64,000 bases of DNA from Mesorhizobium sp. dw_380 (GTDB lineage Bacteria; Pseudomonadota; Alphaproteobacteria; Rhizobiales; Rhizobiaceae): positions 178,322 through 242,321 of the forward strand of contig NZ_JAFFIW010000008.1 of NCBI RefSeq assembly GCF_018588885.1, written 5' to 3'. Position numbers and translations under genes: made by a program. Below are positions 9,695 through 18,239 of this stretch, in pieces. Position 1 is the stretch's first letter. Every line of letters starts with the position of its first letter. The notes beneath the pieces were generated by a model that ran no database searches, was not told where the DNA came from, and worked only from the letters and a program-made list of their open reading frames with translations.

Positions 9695-10668
9695 GCCGCT
9701 TCCGCCTTTCTCAGGATAATGCGGCCCTGCTGGCGTTCGCCGCGCGCGTTGAGCACGACGGCGAGGATGATGGCGCTGCCCGAAATCGCCATCTGCCAGA
9801 AAGGCGAGATGTTGATCACCGGCAGCGCGTTGGAGATGATGCCGAGGAACAGCGCCCCTAACACCGCGCCACCGACCGATCCGATGCCGCCGGCGATCGA
9901 GATGCCGCCAATGACGCAGGCGGCGATGATGTTGAGCTCGTAGCCGTTGGCGACCTCGACCGAGGCGATCACGTAGCGCGAGATCCAGAGGTAGCCGCAA
10001 AGCCCGCCGATCATGCCGGAGATGCAGAAGACGAGGAATTTCGTGCGGCCAACATCGATGCCGGCATAGACCGACGCGGTCGGGTTGACGCCGATGGCAT
10101 AGATCGAGCGGCCGAGCGCGGTCCGTGTCATCACAACGAAGAACAGCCCGATGACCAGGATGGCGATCCAGGACAGCACCGGGATGCCAAGGAAGGCGGC
10201 GCGCTGGAAGCCGATGAACTCAGGGCTCATCTTGTCGGCATTGACCCACGCGCCCCCTGACAGGACGAAAGTGGCGCCGCGATAGATGGTGAGCGTGCCC
10301 AAAGTCACCACGATCGATGGGATGTTCAGCCGCCACACCAAAAGGCCATTGATGGCGCCGAGCACCAGCCCGACGGCCAGCGCGATGACGATCAGCAGCG
10401 GGATCGGGATCGCCGGGTGCGCGGCGTTGAGCATCGCCACCACCATGCCGGTGAAGCAGAGGTTCGACGCCATCGACAGGTCGATCGACCGGGTGAGGAT
10501 GATGACCATCTGGCCGAGCGCCAGGATCATCAGGATCGAGGTGTCGTTGAACACCTGGCGCAGATTGCCCGGATCGGCAAAGGCCGGGAAACGGGTCGAG
10601 ATCAGCCCGATCAAAACGACGATCGCCGCAAGCAGCCAGATTTCGCGGTGTTTCAGGAAAGCCTTCAT
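9691..10668 (-). CDS. rhaP: Rhamnose ABC transporter permease
   Basis: This is the second ribose-type permease, of 325 residues, related to RhaQ. It has the same landmarks: ILTRSIDLSMASNL, WRLNIPSIVVTLGTLTIYRG, VGRTKFLVFCISGM and GGISIAGGIGSVGGAVLGAL. It starts at an ATG that overlaps the rhaT stop by 4 bases and runs into rhaQ by another 4, so the rhaT-rhaP-rhaQ-rhaU-rhaK genes are all coupled. RhaP and RhaQ are the heterodimeric membrane part of the rhamnose importer. Confidence 0.93.
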   Translation of the reverse strand: MKAFLKHREIWLLAAIVVLIGLISTRFPAFADPGNLRQVFNDTSILMILALGQMVIILTRSIDLSMASNLCFTGMVVAMLNAAHPAIPIPLLIVIALAVGLVLGAINGLLVWRLNIPSIVVTLGTLTIYRGATFVLSGGAWVNADKMSPEFIGFQRAAFLGIPVLSWIAILVIGLFFVVMTRTALGRSIYAIGVNPTASVYAGIDVGRTKFLVFCISGMIGGLCGYLWISRYVIASVEVANGYELNIIAACVIGGISIAGGIGSVGGAVLGALFLGIISNALPVINISPFWQMAISGSAIILAVVLNARGERQQGRIILRKAEAA

Positions 10669-12239
10669 GCCGCGATCCCCGCTGCCGTCCGGACCAGCGT
10701 CTCGGCATCCAGGCCCTTGTTGTCATAGACCGCCGCGATGAGGCCCTCGCGCATGACGACGACGCGGTCGGACATGCCGAGGATTTCGGGCAATTCCGAC
10801 GACACCATGATCACCGAAAGGCCTTGCGCCACCAACTCGGCCATGAAGCCGTGCACGGCGGCCTTGGAGCCGATGTCGATGCCCTTGGTCGGCTCATCCA
10901 GAATGATCACCTTGGGCGCGGTCGCCAGCCATTTGGCGATAACGATCTTCTGCTGGTTGCCGCCCGACAGCGTGCCGACGTCCTGGCTGAGCGAAGAGGC
11001 GCGCAGGTCCAACCGCTCGGTGTAGGAACGGGCAAGTGAAAACTCCTCCGCCAGCCGCAGCAGGCCTGACTTGGAGGTGCGTTTGAGCGATGGCAGCGAG
11101 ACGTTCTGGAAGATCGGCAGGCCGATCACCACGCCTTGTTTGCCGCGCTCCTCCGGCACGTAGACGATGCCGGCCTCGATCGAATCCGCCGCCGATTTCG
11201 GCACGATCACCTTGCCGTCCAGCGTGATCGTGCCGCCCGAGGTGCGGGTGATGCCTGAAATCGCCTGCATAACCTCGCTGCGTCCGGCGCCGACAAGACC
11301 GTAGAAGCCGAGGATTTCGCCCTTGTGCAACTCGAAGCCGATGTCGTTGAACTCGGTCGGGTGTGACAGGCCGGAGACGGAGAGCACCGGCGCGCCGATC
11401 TCGGCCTTGCGCTGCGGAAAGATGTGGTCGACCGAGCGGCCGACCATCATGCGTACGATCTGGCTCTGGCCGGCGTCCTTGATCAGGCCTTCGCCGACCA
11501 TCTCGCCGTCGCGGAACACAGTGTAGCGGTCGGCGATGCGGTAGATCTCGTCGAACTTGTGGCTGATGAACAGGATCGCCTTGCCTTCGCTCTTGAGGAA
11601 CTCGATCAGCAAAAAGAGCTCTTCGATCTCCTTCATCGAAAGGGCGGCGGTCGGCTCGTCCATGATGACGATCCGCGCGTCGATCGACATGGCGCGCGCC
11701 ACGGCGACGAGATGCTTGTTGGCGATACCGAGGTCTTTCAGCCGGACGTCGGCGTCGATATGGCCGGCATGCATGGTGTCGAGCACTTCGCGCGCATTTT
11801 TGCGCATCGTGCGCCAGTCGATGGTGCCGAAACGCGTGCGCGGCGCATGACCGAGAAAGATGTTCTCGGCGACCGTCAAATCGTCGAACAGCACGGTTTC
11901 CTGATGGATCGCCGTGACGCCATGGCCAAAGGCGGCATGCGCGCTGGGCAGAGTGACGGTCTGGCCGTCGATGGTGATCGCACCCTCATCGGGCTGGTAG
12001 ATGCCGGTCATGATCTTGACCAGCGTCGACTTGCCGGCGCCGTTCTCGCCGATCAGCGCGGTCACCTGGCCCGGATAGAGCGACAGGCTGACATTGTGCA
12101 GCGCGCGCACGCCGGGAAAGCTTTTCGAGATGCCGGACAGCGTCAGGCGTGGTGCCGTCTCACCCGACCCCTTGGGGGGAGGGTCGCGAACGATTTGAGC
12201 GGGGTGGGGGTTGTCTAGCATATCAAGGTCCTGGTGCAT
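10665..12239 (-). CDS. rhaT: Rhamnose ABC transporter ATP-binding protein (two ATPase domains)
   Basis: This RbsA-type protein has two fused ATPase domains and energises rhamnose uptake. The first domain has Walker A GENGAGKST and Walker B VIMDEPTAAL; the second has the diverged GLVGAGRSE loop, signature LSGGNQQKI and VIILDEPTKGID. The ATG at 12239 gives 524 residues; a second ATG at 12221 is equally possible. Residues about 10-27 (NPHPAQIVRDPPPKGSGE) are encoded by an intergenic-type repeat at 12159-12213, so the N-terminal extension before the conserved ATPase domain (RLTLSGISKSFPG) appears to have been acquired by repeat insertion. Confidence 0.93.
   Translation of the reverse strand: MHQDLDMLDNPHPAQIVRDPPPKGSGETAPRLTLSGISKSFPGVRALHNVSLSLYPGQVTALIGENGAGKSTLVKIMTGIYQPDEGAITIDGQTVTLPSAHAAFGHGVTAIHQETVLFDDLTVAENIFLGHAPRTRFGTIDWRTMRKNAREVLDTMHAGHIDADVRLKDLGIANKHLVAVARAMSIDARIVIMDEPTAALSMKEIEELFLLIEFLKSEGKAILFISHKFDEIYRIADRYTVFRDGEMVGEGLIKDAGQSQIVRMMVGRSVDHIFPQRKAEIGAPVLSVSGLSHPTEFNDIGFELHKGEILGFYGLVGAGRSEVMQAISGITRTSGGTITLDGKVIVPKSAADSIEAGIVYVPEERGKQGVVIGLPIFQNVSLPSLKRTSKSGLLRLAEEFSLARSYTERLDLRASSLSQDVGTLSGGNQQKIVIAKWLATAPKVIILDEPTKGIDIGSKAAVHGFMAELVAQGLSVIMVSSELPEILGMSDRVVVMREGLIAAVYDNKGLDAETLVRTAAGIAA
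12159..12213 (-). repeat. Palindromic repeat, copy inside rhaT
   Basis: Read on the minus strand it starts with ACCCCCACCCCG and carries CGACCCTCCCC followed by AAGGGG, the pattern of an intergenic repeat of rhizobial genomes. It matches the copy at 12250-12328 in opposite orientation. It lies within the first codons of rhaT. Confidence 0.6.
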
Positions 12240-12249
12240 GGAGATGTCG

Positions 12250-12328
12250 CCACCCCCACCCCGTCTCGCCTGCATCGCGTCGCGAAGCCGGCTCGCCGAC
12301 CCTCCCCACGAGGGGGAGGGTGGTGCGA
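12250..12328 (+). repeat. Palindromic repeat between rhaS and rhaT
   Basis: This copy has ACCCCCACCCCG at its left end and the hairpin ACCCTCCCC-ACGA-GGGGGAGGGT at its right end. It fills most of the gap between the rhaS stop (12339) and rhaT start (12239). With the inverted copy at 12159-12213 it could fold into a long stem in the rha mRNA, separating the binding-protein part from the rest of the operon. Confidence 0.65.
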
Positions 12329-12338
12329 GCGTCCGAGA

Positions 12339-13334
12339 TCAATAGATCTTGGAGAACTTCTCGATGTTGGACTTGTCGAACTGGAAGGGCGGGGCCATCG
12401 CAGCCGAGTTGCTGTCGTCGAGCGTGACCTTGCCGACGCGGCCGATCGACAGTGTCGCGCCGGGCTTGGCCTCTTCCTTCTTCACCGCCAGGTCATGGGC
12501 GAGATAGACGGCGGAGTAGCCGAGGTCGATCGGGTTCCAGAGGGCCACCGCCTGGCTTGCGCCGTTGTCGATGAACTTCTTGAACTCGGACGGCAGCGCG
12601 AGGCCGGTGACATTGACCTTGCCGATCAGGTTCTCGTCGGTGACGACCTGGGCGGCGGCGACGACGCCGACGGTGGTCGGCGCAATGATCGCCTTGAGGT
12701 TCGGATAGGACTTCAACAGGCCCTTGGCTTCGTCGGTGCTTTTGGCCGAGTCGTCATCGCCATAGACGGTGGCGACCAGCTTGATCTTCGGGAACTTCTC
12801 CGGCAGCACCTTCTTGGCCGCATCGATCCAGGCGTTCTGATTGGTCGCGGTCGAGGAGGCCGACAGGATGGCGACGTCGCCGCCCTCAGGCAGATAGTCG
12901 GCGGCGAGCTTGATGATCGTTTCGCCGATCAGGCCCGTGTCGGAAGGGTTGAGGTGAAGCTGGCGGCCTTCCTTGGCGACCCCGGAATCCCACGAGATGA
13001 CGGTGATGCCGCGCTCCATGGCCTTCTTCAGCACCGGCACCAGCGCGTCGGCGTCATTGGCCGAAATCGCGATGGCGTTGACCTTCTGGGCGATCAGCGA
13101 ATTGACCACTTCGATCTGCGCTTCAGCGGTCGCCTTGGTCGGGCCGGTGTAGATGATGTCGACGTCGCCGAGTTCCTTGGCCGCCTCTTCGGCGCCCTTG
13201 TTGGCGGCATCGAAGAAGCCGTTGCCGAGCGACTTCACCACCAGCGCGATCTTGACGTTTTCTGCGTAGGCGGCATTCACGAACATGGCGGCGGAAAACG
13301 CCGCTGTAACCATCAATTTCTTCAGAAAGCTCAT
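12339..13334 (-). CDS. rhaS: Rhamnose ABC transporter periplasmic binding protein
   Basis: This ribose-type periplasmic binding protein of 331 residues captures rhamnose for the RhaTPQ transporter. It has a signal peptide at residues 1-24 (positive MSFLKK, hydrophobic core, cleavage after AAYA). The mature protein opens with NVKIALVVKSLGNGFFDAA, typical of the Peripla_BP_4 family, and SANDADALVPVLKKA and ISWDSG are sugar-site landmarks. The ATG at 13334 has GGGAGGAAA upstream. It follows rhaR by 55 bases and precedes rhaT across the repeat at 12250-12328. Confidence 0.95.
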   Translation of the reverse strand: MSFLKKLMVTAAFSAAMFVNAAYAENVKIALVVKSLGNGFFDAANKGAEEAAKELGDVDIIYTGPTKATAEAQIEVVNSLIAQKVNAIAISANDADALVPVLKKAMERGITVISWDSGVAKEGRQLHLNPSDTGLIGETIIKLAADYLPEGGDVAILSASSTATNQNAWIDAAKKVLPEKFPKIKLVATVYGDDDSAKSTDEAKGLLKSYPNLKAIIAPTTVGVVAAAQVVTDENLIGKVNVTGLALPSEFKKFIDNGASQAVALWNPIDLGYSAVYLAHDLAVKKEEAKPGATLSIGRVGKVTLDDSNSAAMAPPFQFDKSNIEKFSKIY

Positions 13335-13389
13335 CGAATTTCCTCCCTTGAGCGTTGCATTCCATCGCCGCTGCGGGCGTGAGTTGACC

Positions 13390-14193
13390 TCAGGCCTGCA
13401 GTGAAGATTCTTCCTTTGCCGATTTGCGGGCGACGATCAGCGTCACCCCCGCGGTCTCCAACATCTTGGCTTCCCGATCCTCGATGCCGTCGTCGGTGAT
13501 GACGGTGGCGATGCGCGATAGGCCACACAGGATGAGGCTGGAGCGCTTGCGGAATTTCGAGGAATCGACCAGCACCACCAGTTCGTCGGCCTGGTCGATC
13601 AGCTTCTGTTCCGCCTGGATCAAGAGAGGGTCGCCTTCCATCAGCCCGAGCGGCCCCAACCCTTGAGCGCCCATGAACATGCGGCGCGCATAGAAATTGC
13701 GCGTCACGTCATTGTCGAAGGGCGACAGGATGATGTTCTGCTCGCGGTAGATCGTGCCACCCGACAGCATCACCGTGTTCTTGGAGTGCTTGAGCAGGTG
13801 CTCGGCGATGGGGAACGAATTGGTGAAGATCGGCATGCGGCGGCCGGTCAGGAAATGCACCATCTGGAAAGTAGTGGTGCCGCCATTGATGATGATCGGC
13901 TCGCCATCCCCACACAATTCGACCGCTTCGCGGGCGATTGCCCGCTTTTGTGATGCGTTGAGCGTTTCGTTGACGGAAAAGGGCCGGCCGGCGAGCCCAA
14001 TGAACTGCGGCGGAGAGATCGCTTCGGCGCCGCCGCGCACCCGGCGCAGGCGTTTTTGCACGTGAAGAGCCGCTATGTCGCGCCGGATCGTCGCCTCGGA
14101 GGACTCCGTCAGGTCGACCATTTCCTGCACCGTCACCACAGGCTTTTCCTGGACGGCGGATAGAATGATCCTATGGCGCTCTTTTTCGTGCAT
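13390..14193 (-). CDS. rhaR: DeoR-family regulator of the rhamnose operon
   Basis: This repressor-type regulator has 267 residues. A DeoR winged helix-turn-helix covers about residues 1-55 (TVQEMVDLTESSEATIRRDI), followed by the sugar-phosphate-sensing domain with NGGTTTFQMVHFL and LVDSSKFRKRSSLILC. The frame extends to 14214, but the ATG at 14193, preceded by GGGAGGAACC, is the better start. It is the first gene of the rhaRSTPQUK operon and is divergent from rhaDI. In R. leguminosarum RhaR controls this locus; the inverted repeat at 14250-14284 is a plausible operator. Confidence 0.93.
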   Translation of the reverse strand: MHEKERHRIILSAVQEKPVVTVQEMVDLTESSEATIRRDIAALHVQKRLRRVRGGAEAISPPQFIGLAGRPFSVNETLNASQKRAIAREAVELCGDGEPIIINGGTTTFQMVHFLTGRRMPIFTNSFPIAEHLLKHSKNTVMLSGGTIYREQNIILSPFDNDVTRNFYARRMFMGAQGLGPLGLMEGDPLLIQAEQKLIDQADELVVLVDSSKFRKRSSLILCGLSRIATVITDDGIEDREAKMLETAGVTLIVARKSAKEESSLQA

Positions 14194-14249
14194 GGTTCCT
14201 CCCTGCCTAGCCATCTGGCACTAGAAAACGAGCAGTGTCAATCATTTCC

Positions 14250-14284
14250 GATCATATAATTTCATTGTGCAGTGCAATATGATC
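14250..14284. promoter_or_regulatory. Inverted repeat, candidate RhaR operator
   Basis: GATCATAT at 14250-14257 and ATATGATC at 14277-14284 are perfect 8-bp inverted arms; an inner pair ATTG/CAAT at 14264-14267 and 14275-14278 lies within the spacer. A further GATCGATATTGATC follows at 14281-14294, and a TTGACA lies at 14304-14309 ahead of rhaD. The site sits in the 184-base gap between rhaR and rhaD, where a shared DeoR-type operator is expected. The assignment to RhaR is inferred. Confidence 0.5.
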
Positions 14285-14377
14285 GATATTGATCGTTTGT
14301 GATTGACAAGCGGCCTGCTTGCGTAGACATTCCCGACAAAATGGACCGCGCTTTTTTGCGTCCCAGGGAGGATACCT

Positions 14378-16480
14378 ATGCTCGACAAGCGCTCCGGCTC
14401 GCGCCTGGCCAATCTTTGGGATGATGCGAAAGCCAAGGGGATGAGCGACCCTGAGCTATTGGTCTATCGTTCGAACACGCTCGGTTCCGACAAGCGCGTC
14501 ACCAATTATGGCGGCGGCAACACGTCCTCGAAGATCTGGCAGAAGGACCCGCTCAGCGGCGAGAACGTCGAAGTGCTGTGGGTCAAGGGCTCGGGCGGCG
14601 ACAGCGCCTCGATCAAAACAGATGGCTTTGCCACGCTCTACATGGACAAGCTGCGCGCGCTGAAAGGTCTTTATCGCGGCGTCGAGCACGAGGACGAGAT
14701 GGTGGGATATCTGCCCCACTGTACCTTCAACCTCAATCCGCGCGCGGCCTCGATCGACACGCCGCTGCATGCCTACGTGCCGAAGCCTTTTGTCGATCAC
14801 ATGCATCCCGATGCCATCATCGCCATCGCCGCAGCGAAGGATTCGAAGGCGCTGACCAAGGAGATCTTTGGCGATACCATCGGCTGGTTGCCGTGGAAGC
14901 GTCCTGGCTTCGAATTGGGTCTGTGGCTTGAGAAATTCTGCCTCGAACATCCGGACGCCAAAGGCGTCATCCTCGAAAGCCACGGCTTGTTCACCTGGGG
15001 CGACACGCCCAAGGAATGCTACGAAACGACGATCTCGGTGATCAACCAGGCGATCGAATGGTTCGAGCGTCGCTCCGAGGGCGTCGCCATATTCGGTGGC
15101 GAAGTGGTGAAGTCGCTCGACGCCGCCGCACGCCGTGCCATCGCGGCAAAACTGATGCCGAAAATCCGCGGCCTGATCTCGGAAAAGAGCCACAAGCTCG
15201 GCCATTTCGACGATTCCGCCGCCGTGCTCGAATTCGTCAACTCCAGGGATTTGCGTCCGCTGGCCGCACTCGGCACCTCATGCCCCGACCATTTCCTGCG
15301 CACCAAGATCCGGCCGCTGGTCATCGAGTTCGATCCGGCAAAGCCTGATGTCGATGCCGTCATCGCACGCCTCGCCGACGACGTTGCCGCCTATCGTGTG
15401 GGCTACCAGGCCTATTACGACAGCTGCAAGCATCCGGACTCGCCGGCCATCCGCGATCCCAATGCCGTGGTCTACCTGATGCCGGGCGTCGGCATGTTCA
15501 CCTTCGCCGGCGACAAGGCGACGGCGCGCATCTCGGGCGAATTCTACGTCAACGCCATCAATGTCATGCGCGGCGCCTCGACCGTCTCTTCCTATGTCGG
15601 CCTGCCGGCGCAGGAAGCCTTCGACATCGAATACTGGCTGCTCGAGGATTTGAAGCTGCAGCGCATGCCGAAGCCGAAGTCGCTTGCCGGCCAGATCGCG
15701 CTGGTCACCGGCGGCGCCGGCGGCATCGGCCGCGCGACGGCGAACCGGCTGCTGCGCGAGGGCGCCTGCGTCGTACTGGCCGACATCGATGAAGCAGCGC
15801 TCGCCAGCGCCAATGACGAATTGGCCAAGGCCTACGGCAAGGATTTCGTCCGGCCGGTGGTGATCAACGTCACCTCGGAGGATCAGGTGGTCGCCGGCTT
15901 TGCCGAAACGGCGGTCGAGTTCGGCGGGATCGACATTCTGGTGTCCAATGCCGGTCTCGCCTCCTCGGCGCCGATCGAGGAAACCACACTGGCGCTGTGG
16001 AACAAGAACATGGACATCCTGTCGACCGGCTATTTCCTGGTGTCGCGAGAAGCGTTCCGGCTGTTCCGGGTACAGAAGATCGGCGGCAATGTCGTCTTCG
16101 TCGCCTCCAAGAACGGGCTTGCCGCCTCGCCCAACGCCGCCGCCTATTGCACCGCCAAGGCCGCCGAGATCCATCTCGCCCGCTGCCTGGCGCTGGAAGG
16201 TGCGGAAGCGCAGATCAGGGTCAACGTCGTCAATCCGGACGCCGTCCTGCGCGGCTCGAAGATCTGGACCGGCGAGTGGAAGGAACAGCGCGCCGCCGCC
16301 TACAAGATGTCGACCGACGACCTCGAGGAACATTACCGCTCGCGCTCGATGCTGAAGCGCTCGGTCTTTCCGGAGGACATCGCCGAAGCGATCTATTTCT
16401 TCGCTTCCGACATGTCGGCCAAGTCGACCGGCAACATCATCAATGTCGACGCCGGCAACGCGCAGAGCTTTACACGCTGA
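14378..16480 (+). CDS. rhaD: Bifunctional rhamnulose-1-phosphate aldolase / lactaldehyde dehydrogenase
   Basis: This 700-residue enzyme joins two activities of rhamnose breakdown. Residues 1 to about 430 are a class II aldolase/adducin domain (NYGGGNTSSK near 43-52; likely zinc ligands His141, His143 and His202) that would split rhamnulose 1-phosphate into dihydroxyacetone phosphate and L-lactaldehyde. Residues 435-700 are a short-chain dehydrogenase with TGGAGGIG at 444-451, SNAG near 523 and the catalytic pair Tyr590/Lys594, which would oxidise or reduce lactaldehyde. The ATG at 14378 has AGGGAGGATACCT upstream. It is divergent from rhaR and is followed by rhaI after 105 bases. Confidence 0.95.
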   Translation: MLDKRSGSRLANLWDDAKAKGMSDPELLVYRSNTLGSDKRVTNYGGGNTSSKIWQKDPLSGENVEVLWVKGSGGDSASIKTDGFATLYMDKLRALKGLYRGVEHEDEMVGYLPHCTFNLNPRAASIDTPLHAYVPKPFVDHMHPDAIIAIAAAKDSKALTKEIFGDTIGWLPWKRPGFELGLWLEKFCLEHPDAKGVILESHGLFTWGDTPKECYETTISVINQAIEWFERRSEGVAIFGGEVVKSLDAAARRAIAAKLMPKIRGLISEKSHKLGHFDDSAAVLEFVNSRDLRPLAALGTSCPDHFLRTKIRPLVIEFDPAKPDVDAVIARLADDVAAYRVGYQAYYDSCKHPDSPAIRDPNAVVYLMPGVGMFTFAGDKATARISGEFYVNAINVMRGASTVSSYVGLPAQEAFDIEYWLLEDLKLQRMPKPKSLAGQIALVTGGAGGIGRATANRLLREGACVVLADIDEAALASANDELAKAYGKDFVRPVVINVTSEDQVVAGFAETAVEFGGIDILVSNAGLASSAPIEETTLALWNKNMDILSTGYFLVSREAFRLFRVQKIGGNVVFVASKNGLAASPNAAAYCTAKAAEIHLARCLALEGAEAQIRVNVVNPDAVLRGSKIWTGEWKEQRAAAYKMSTDDLEEHYRSRSMLKRSVFPEDIAEAIYFFASDMSAKSTGNIINVDAGNAQSFTR

Positions 16481-16498
16481 GCAAATGTCGAAGCGCTT

Positions 16499-16556
16499 CC
16501 CTTCTCCCCGTCACTATACGAGGAGAAGGTGCCGGCAGGCGGATGAGGGGCAGCGC
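16499..16556 (+). repeat. REP-like palindromic element, single copy
   Basis: The element has a hairpin, CTTCTCCCCG then CTATACG then (A)GGAGAAG, followed by the tail TGCCGGCAGGCGGATGAGGGGC. Four relatives occur at 17929-17981, 18049-18105, 48919-48975 and 49039-49096. This is the only single copy; it lies between rhaD and rhaI and has one mismatch in the stem (CGAGGAG for CGGGGAG). Confidence 0.85.
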
Positions 16557-16585
16557 TGACTGAACGCATTTTGGGAGGAACAGCC

Positions 16586-17878
16586 GTGTCCGAAACCATC
16601 ATCTCCGCCGACATCGTCGACAAGGACAATGCCGCCCGCAAGGCCAATCTCGAGCGTGATTACGCCTCGCTCGGCGAGCGCCTCGACCGCCGCGGCATCG
16701 CCATCGATGCTATCCGGGACAAGGTCGAGAAATTCGCCGTGGCCATCCCCTCCTGGGGCGTCGGCACCGGCGGAACCCGCTTTGCCCGCTTTCCCGGCGC
16801 TGGTGAGCCGCGCGACATCTTCGACAAGATCGAGGATTGCGCCGTCATCAAGCAGCTCACCCAGGCGACCCCGACCGTGTCCCTGCACATTCCGTGGGAC
16901 AAGGCCGATCCGAACCGCCTGAAGCAGGCCGCCTCGCGCTTCGGTTTAGCGTTCGACGCCATGAACTCCAACACCTTCTCGGATGCCAGGGACCAAAAAC
17001 TCTCCTACAAATTCGGCTCGCTCTCGCATGCCGACGCCGGCACGCGCCGGCAAGCGGTCGAGCACAATCTCGAATGCATCGAGATCGGCAGGACGCTTGG
17101 CTCAAAGGCGCTGACGGTGTGGATCGGCGACGGCTCGAACTTTCCGGGCCAGGTCAATTTCGCCAGGGCGTTCGAGCGCTATCTCGACGCCATGAAAGAG
17201 GTCTATGCCGGGCTGCCCAGCGACTGGAAGCTGTTCACCGAACACAAGATGTACGAACCGGCCTTCTATTCCACCGTCGTGCAGGACTGGGGCACCAACT
17301 ACATCATCGCCAAGGAGCTCGGCGATAAGGCTTTCTGCCTGGTCGACCTTGGCCATCACGCGCCCAACGTCAACATCGAGATGATCGTGTCGCGGCTGAT
17401 CCAGTTCAGGAAACTCGGCGGCTTCCACTTCAACGATTCCAAATATGGCGACGACGATCTCGATGCCGGGTCGATCGATCCTTACCGGCTGTTCCTGGTC
17501 TTCAACGAACTGGTCGATGCCGAACTGTCCGGCGCCGAGGGTTTCGATCCGGCCCATATGCTCGACCAGAGCCACAACGTCACCGATCCGATCGAAAGCC
17601 TGATGCTGTCGGCGGTCGAGGTGCAGCGCGCCTATGCGCAGGCGCTGCTGGTCGACCGCAAGGCGCTGGAAGGCCATCAGGAGACCAATGACGCGCTGAT
17701 GGCGACGCAGACGCTGAAGGCAGCCTACCGCACCGATGTCGAGCCGATTCTGGCCATGGCACGGCTCAGGACCGGGGGGGCCATCGACCCGGTCGCTGTC
17801 TATCGCGATGCCGGCTATCGCGCGAAGGTGGCGGCGGAGCGGCCGGCGGTCGCCAGCGGCGGCGGCGGGATTGTTTGA
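16586..17878 (+). CDS. rhaI: L-rhamnose isomerase
   Basis: This enzyme converts L-rhamnose to L-rhamnulose, the first committed step of the pathway. It is the Pseudomonas/rhizobial type (xylose isomerase-like TIM barrel) rather than the E. coli RhaA type. Likely metal-site segments are LFTEHKMYEP, CLVDLGHHAPNVN and GGFHFNDSKYGDDDLD. The start is a GTG at 16586 with GGGAGGAA at 16573-16580; a TTG at 16571 overlaps that ribosome-binding site and is unlikely. It has 430 residues. It is downstream of rhaD and completes the rhaDI operon. Confidence 0.95.
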   Translation: MSETIISADIVDKDNAARKANLERDYASLGERLDRRGIAIDAIRDKVEKFAVAIPSWGVGTGGTRFARFPGAGEPRDIFDKIEDCAVIKQLTQATPTVSLHIPWDKADPNRLKQAASRFGLAFDAMNSNTFSDARDQKLSYKFGSLSHADAGTRRQAVEHNLECIEIGRTLGSKALTVWIGDGSNFPGQVNFARAFERYLDAMKEVYAGLPSDWKLFTEHKMYEPAFYSTVVQDWGTNYIIAKELGDKAFCLVDLGHHAPNVNIEMIVSRLIQFRKLGGFHFNDSKYGDDDLDAGSIDPYRLFLVFNELVDAELSGAEGFDPAHMLDQSHNVTDPIESLMLSAVEVQRAYAQALLVDRKALEGHQETNDALMATQTLKAAYRTDVEPILAMARLRTGGAIDPVAVYRDAGYRAKVAAERPAVASGGGGIV

Positions 17879-17928
17879 AGGCAAGTCGGCGATTGCTTCA
17901 AGCAGGCGTTCGATAGCTGTCGGCGTCG

Positions 17929-18105
17929 GCGCTGCCCCTCATCCGCCTGCCGGCACCTTCTCCCCGTAGAACGGGGAGAAGTTCGCTGGCCGCGACCTTG
18001 GCAGCTCTTTTCCTACGCTGACGATTGGCGAAACCGATGAGAGCGCCTCTTCTCCCCGTCACTATACGGGGAGAAGTGCCCGGCAGGGCGATGAGGGGCG
18101 GCGCC
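17929..18105. repeat. Inverted doublet of REP-like elements (REPIN-like)
   Basis: A reversed copy (17929-17981) and a forward copy (18049-18105) of the palindromic element flank a 67-base spacer, 177 bases in all. The spacer contains ATTGGCGAAA, which is also found, on the opposite strand, in the spacer of the doublet at 48919-49096. The stretch 17879-18239 between rhaI and ggt holds this doublet and no gene. Confidence 0.8.
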
Positions 18106-18239
18106 GACCTGGGATATTTCCGATCCCTCGGACGGCAACCGAAGCGGAGGCCGGATGAGGAGCCGTTAGCTACTTCAATTGTTATTGGACTAATTCGCTC
18201 CGACGGTCTTTCCTAAGCATCCCCCCAAGGAGCTCCGCC

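Noticed and set aside
17929..18105. Insertion sequence with terminal inverted repeats
   Set aside because: At 177 bases there is no room for a transposase, and the ends are REP-like hairpins; treated as a REPIN-like unit.
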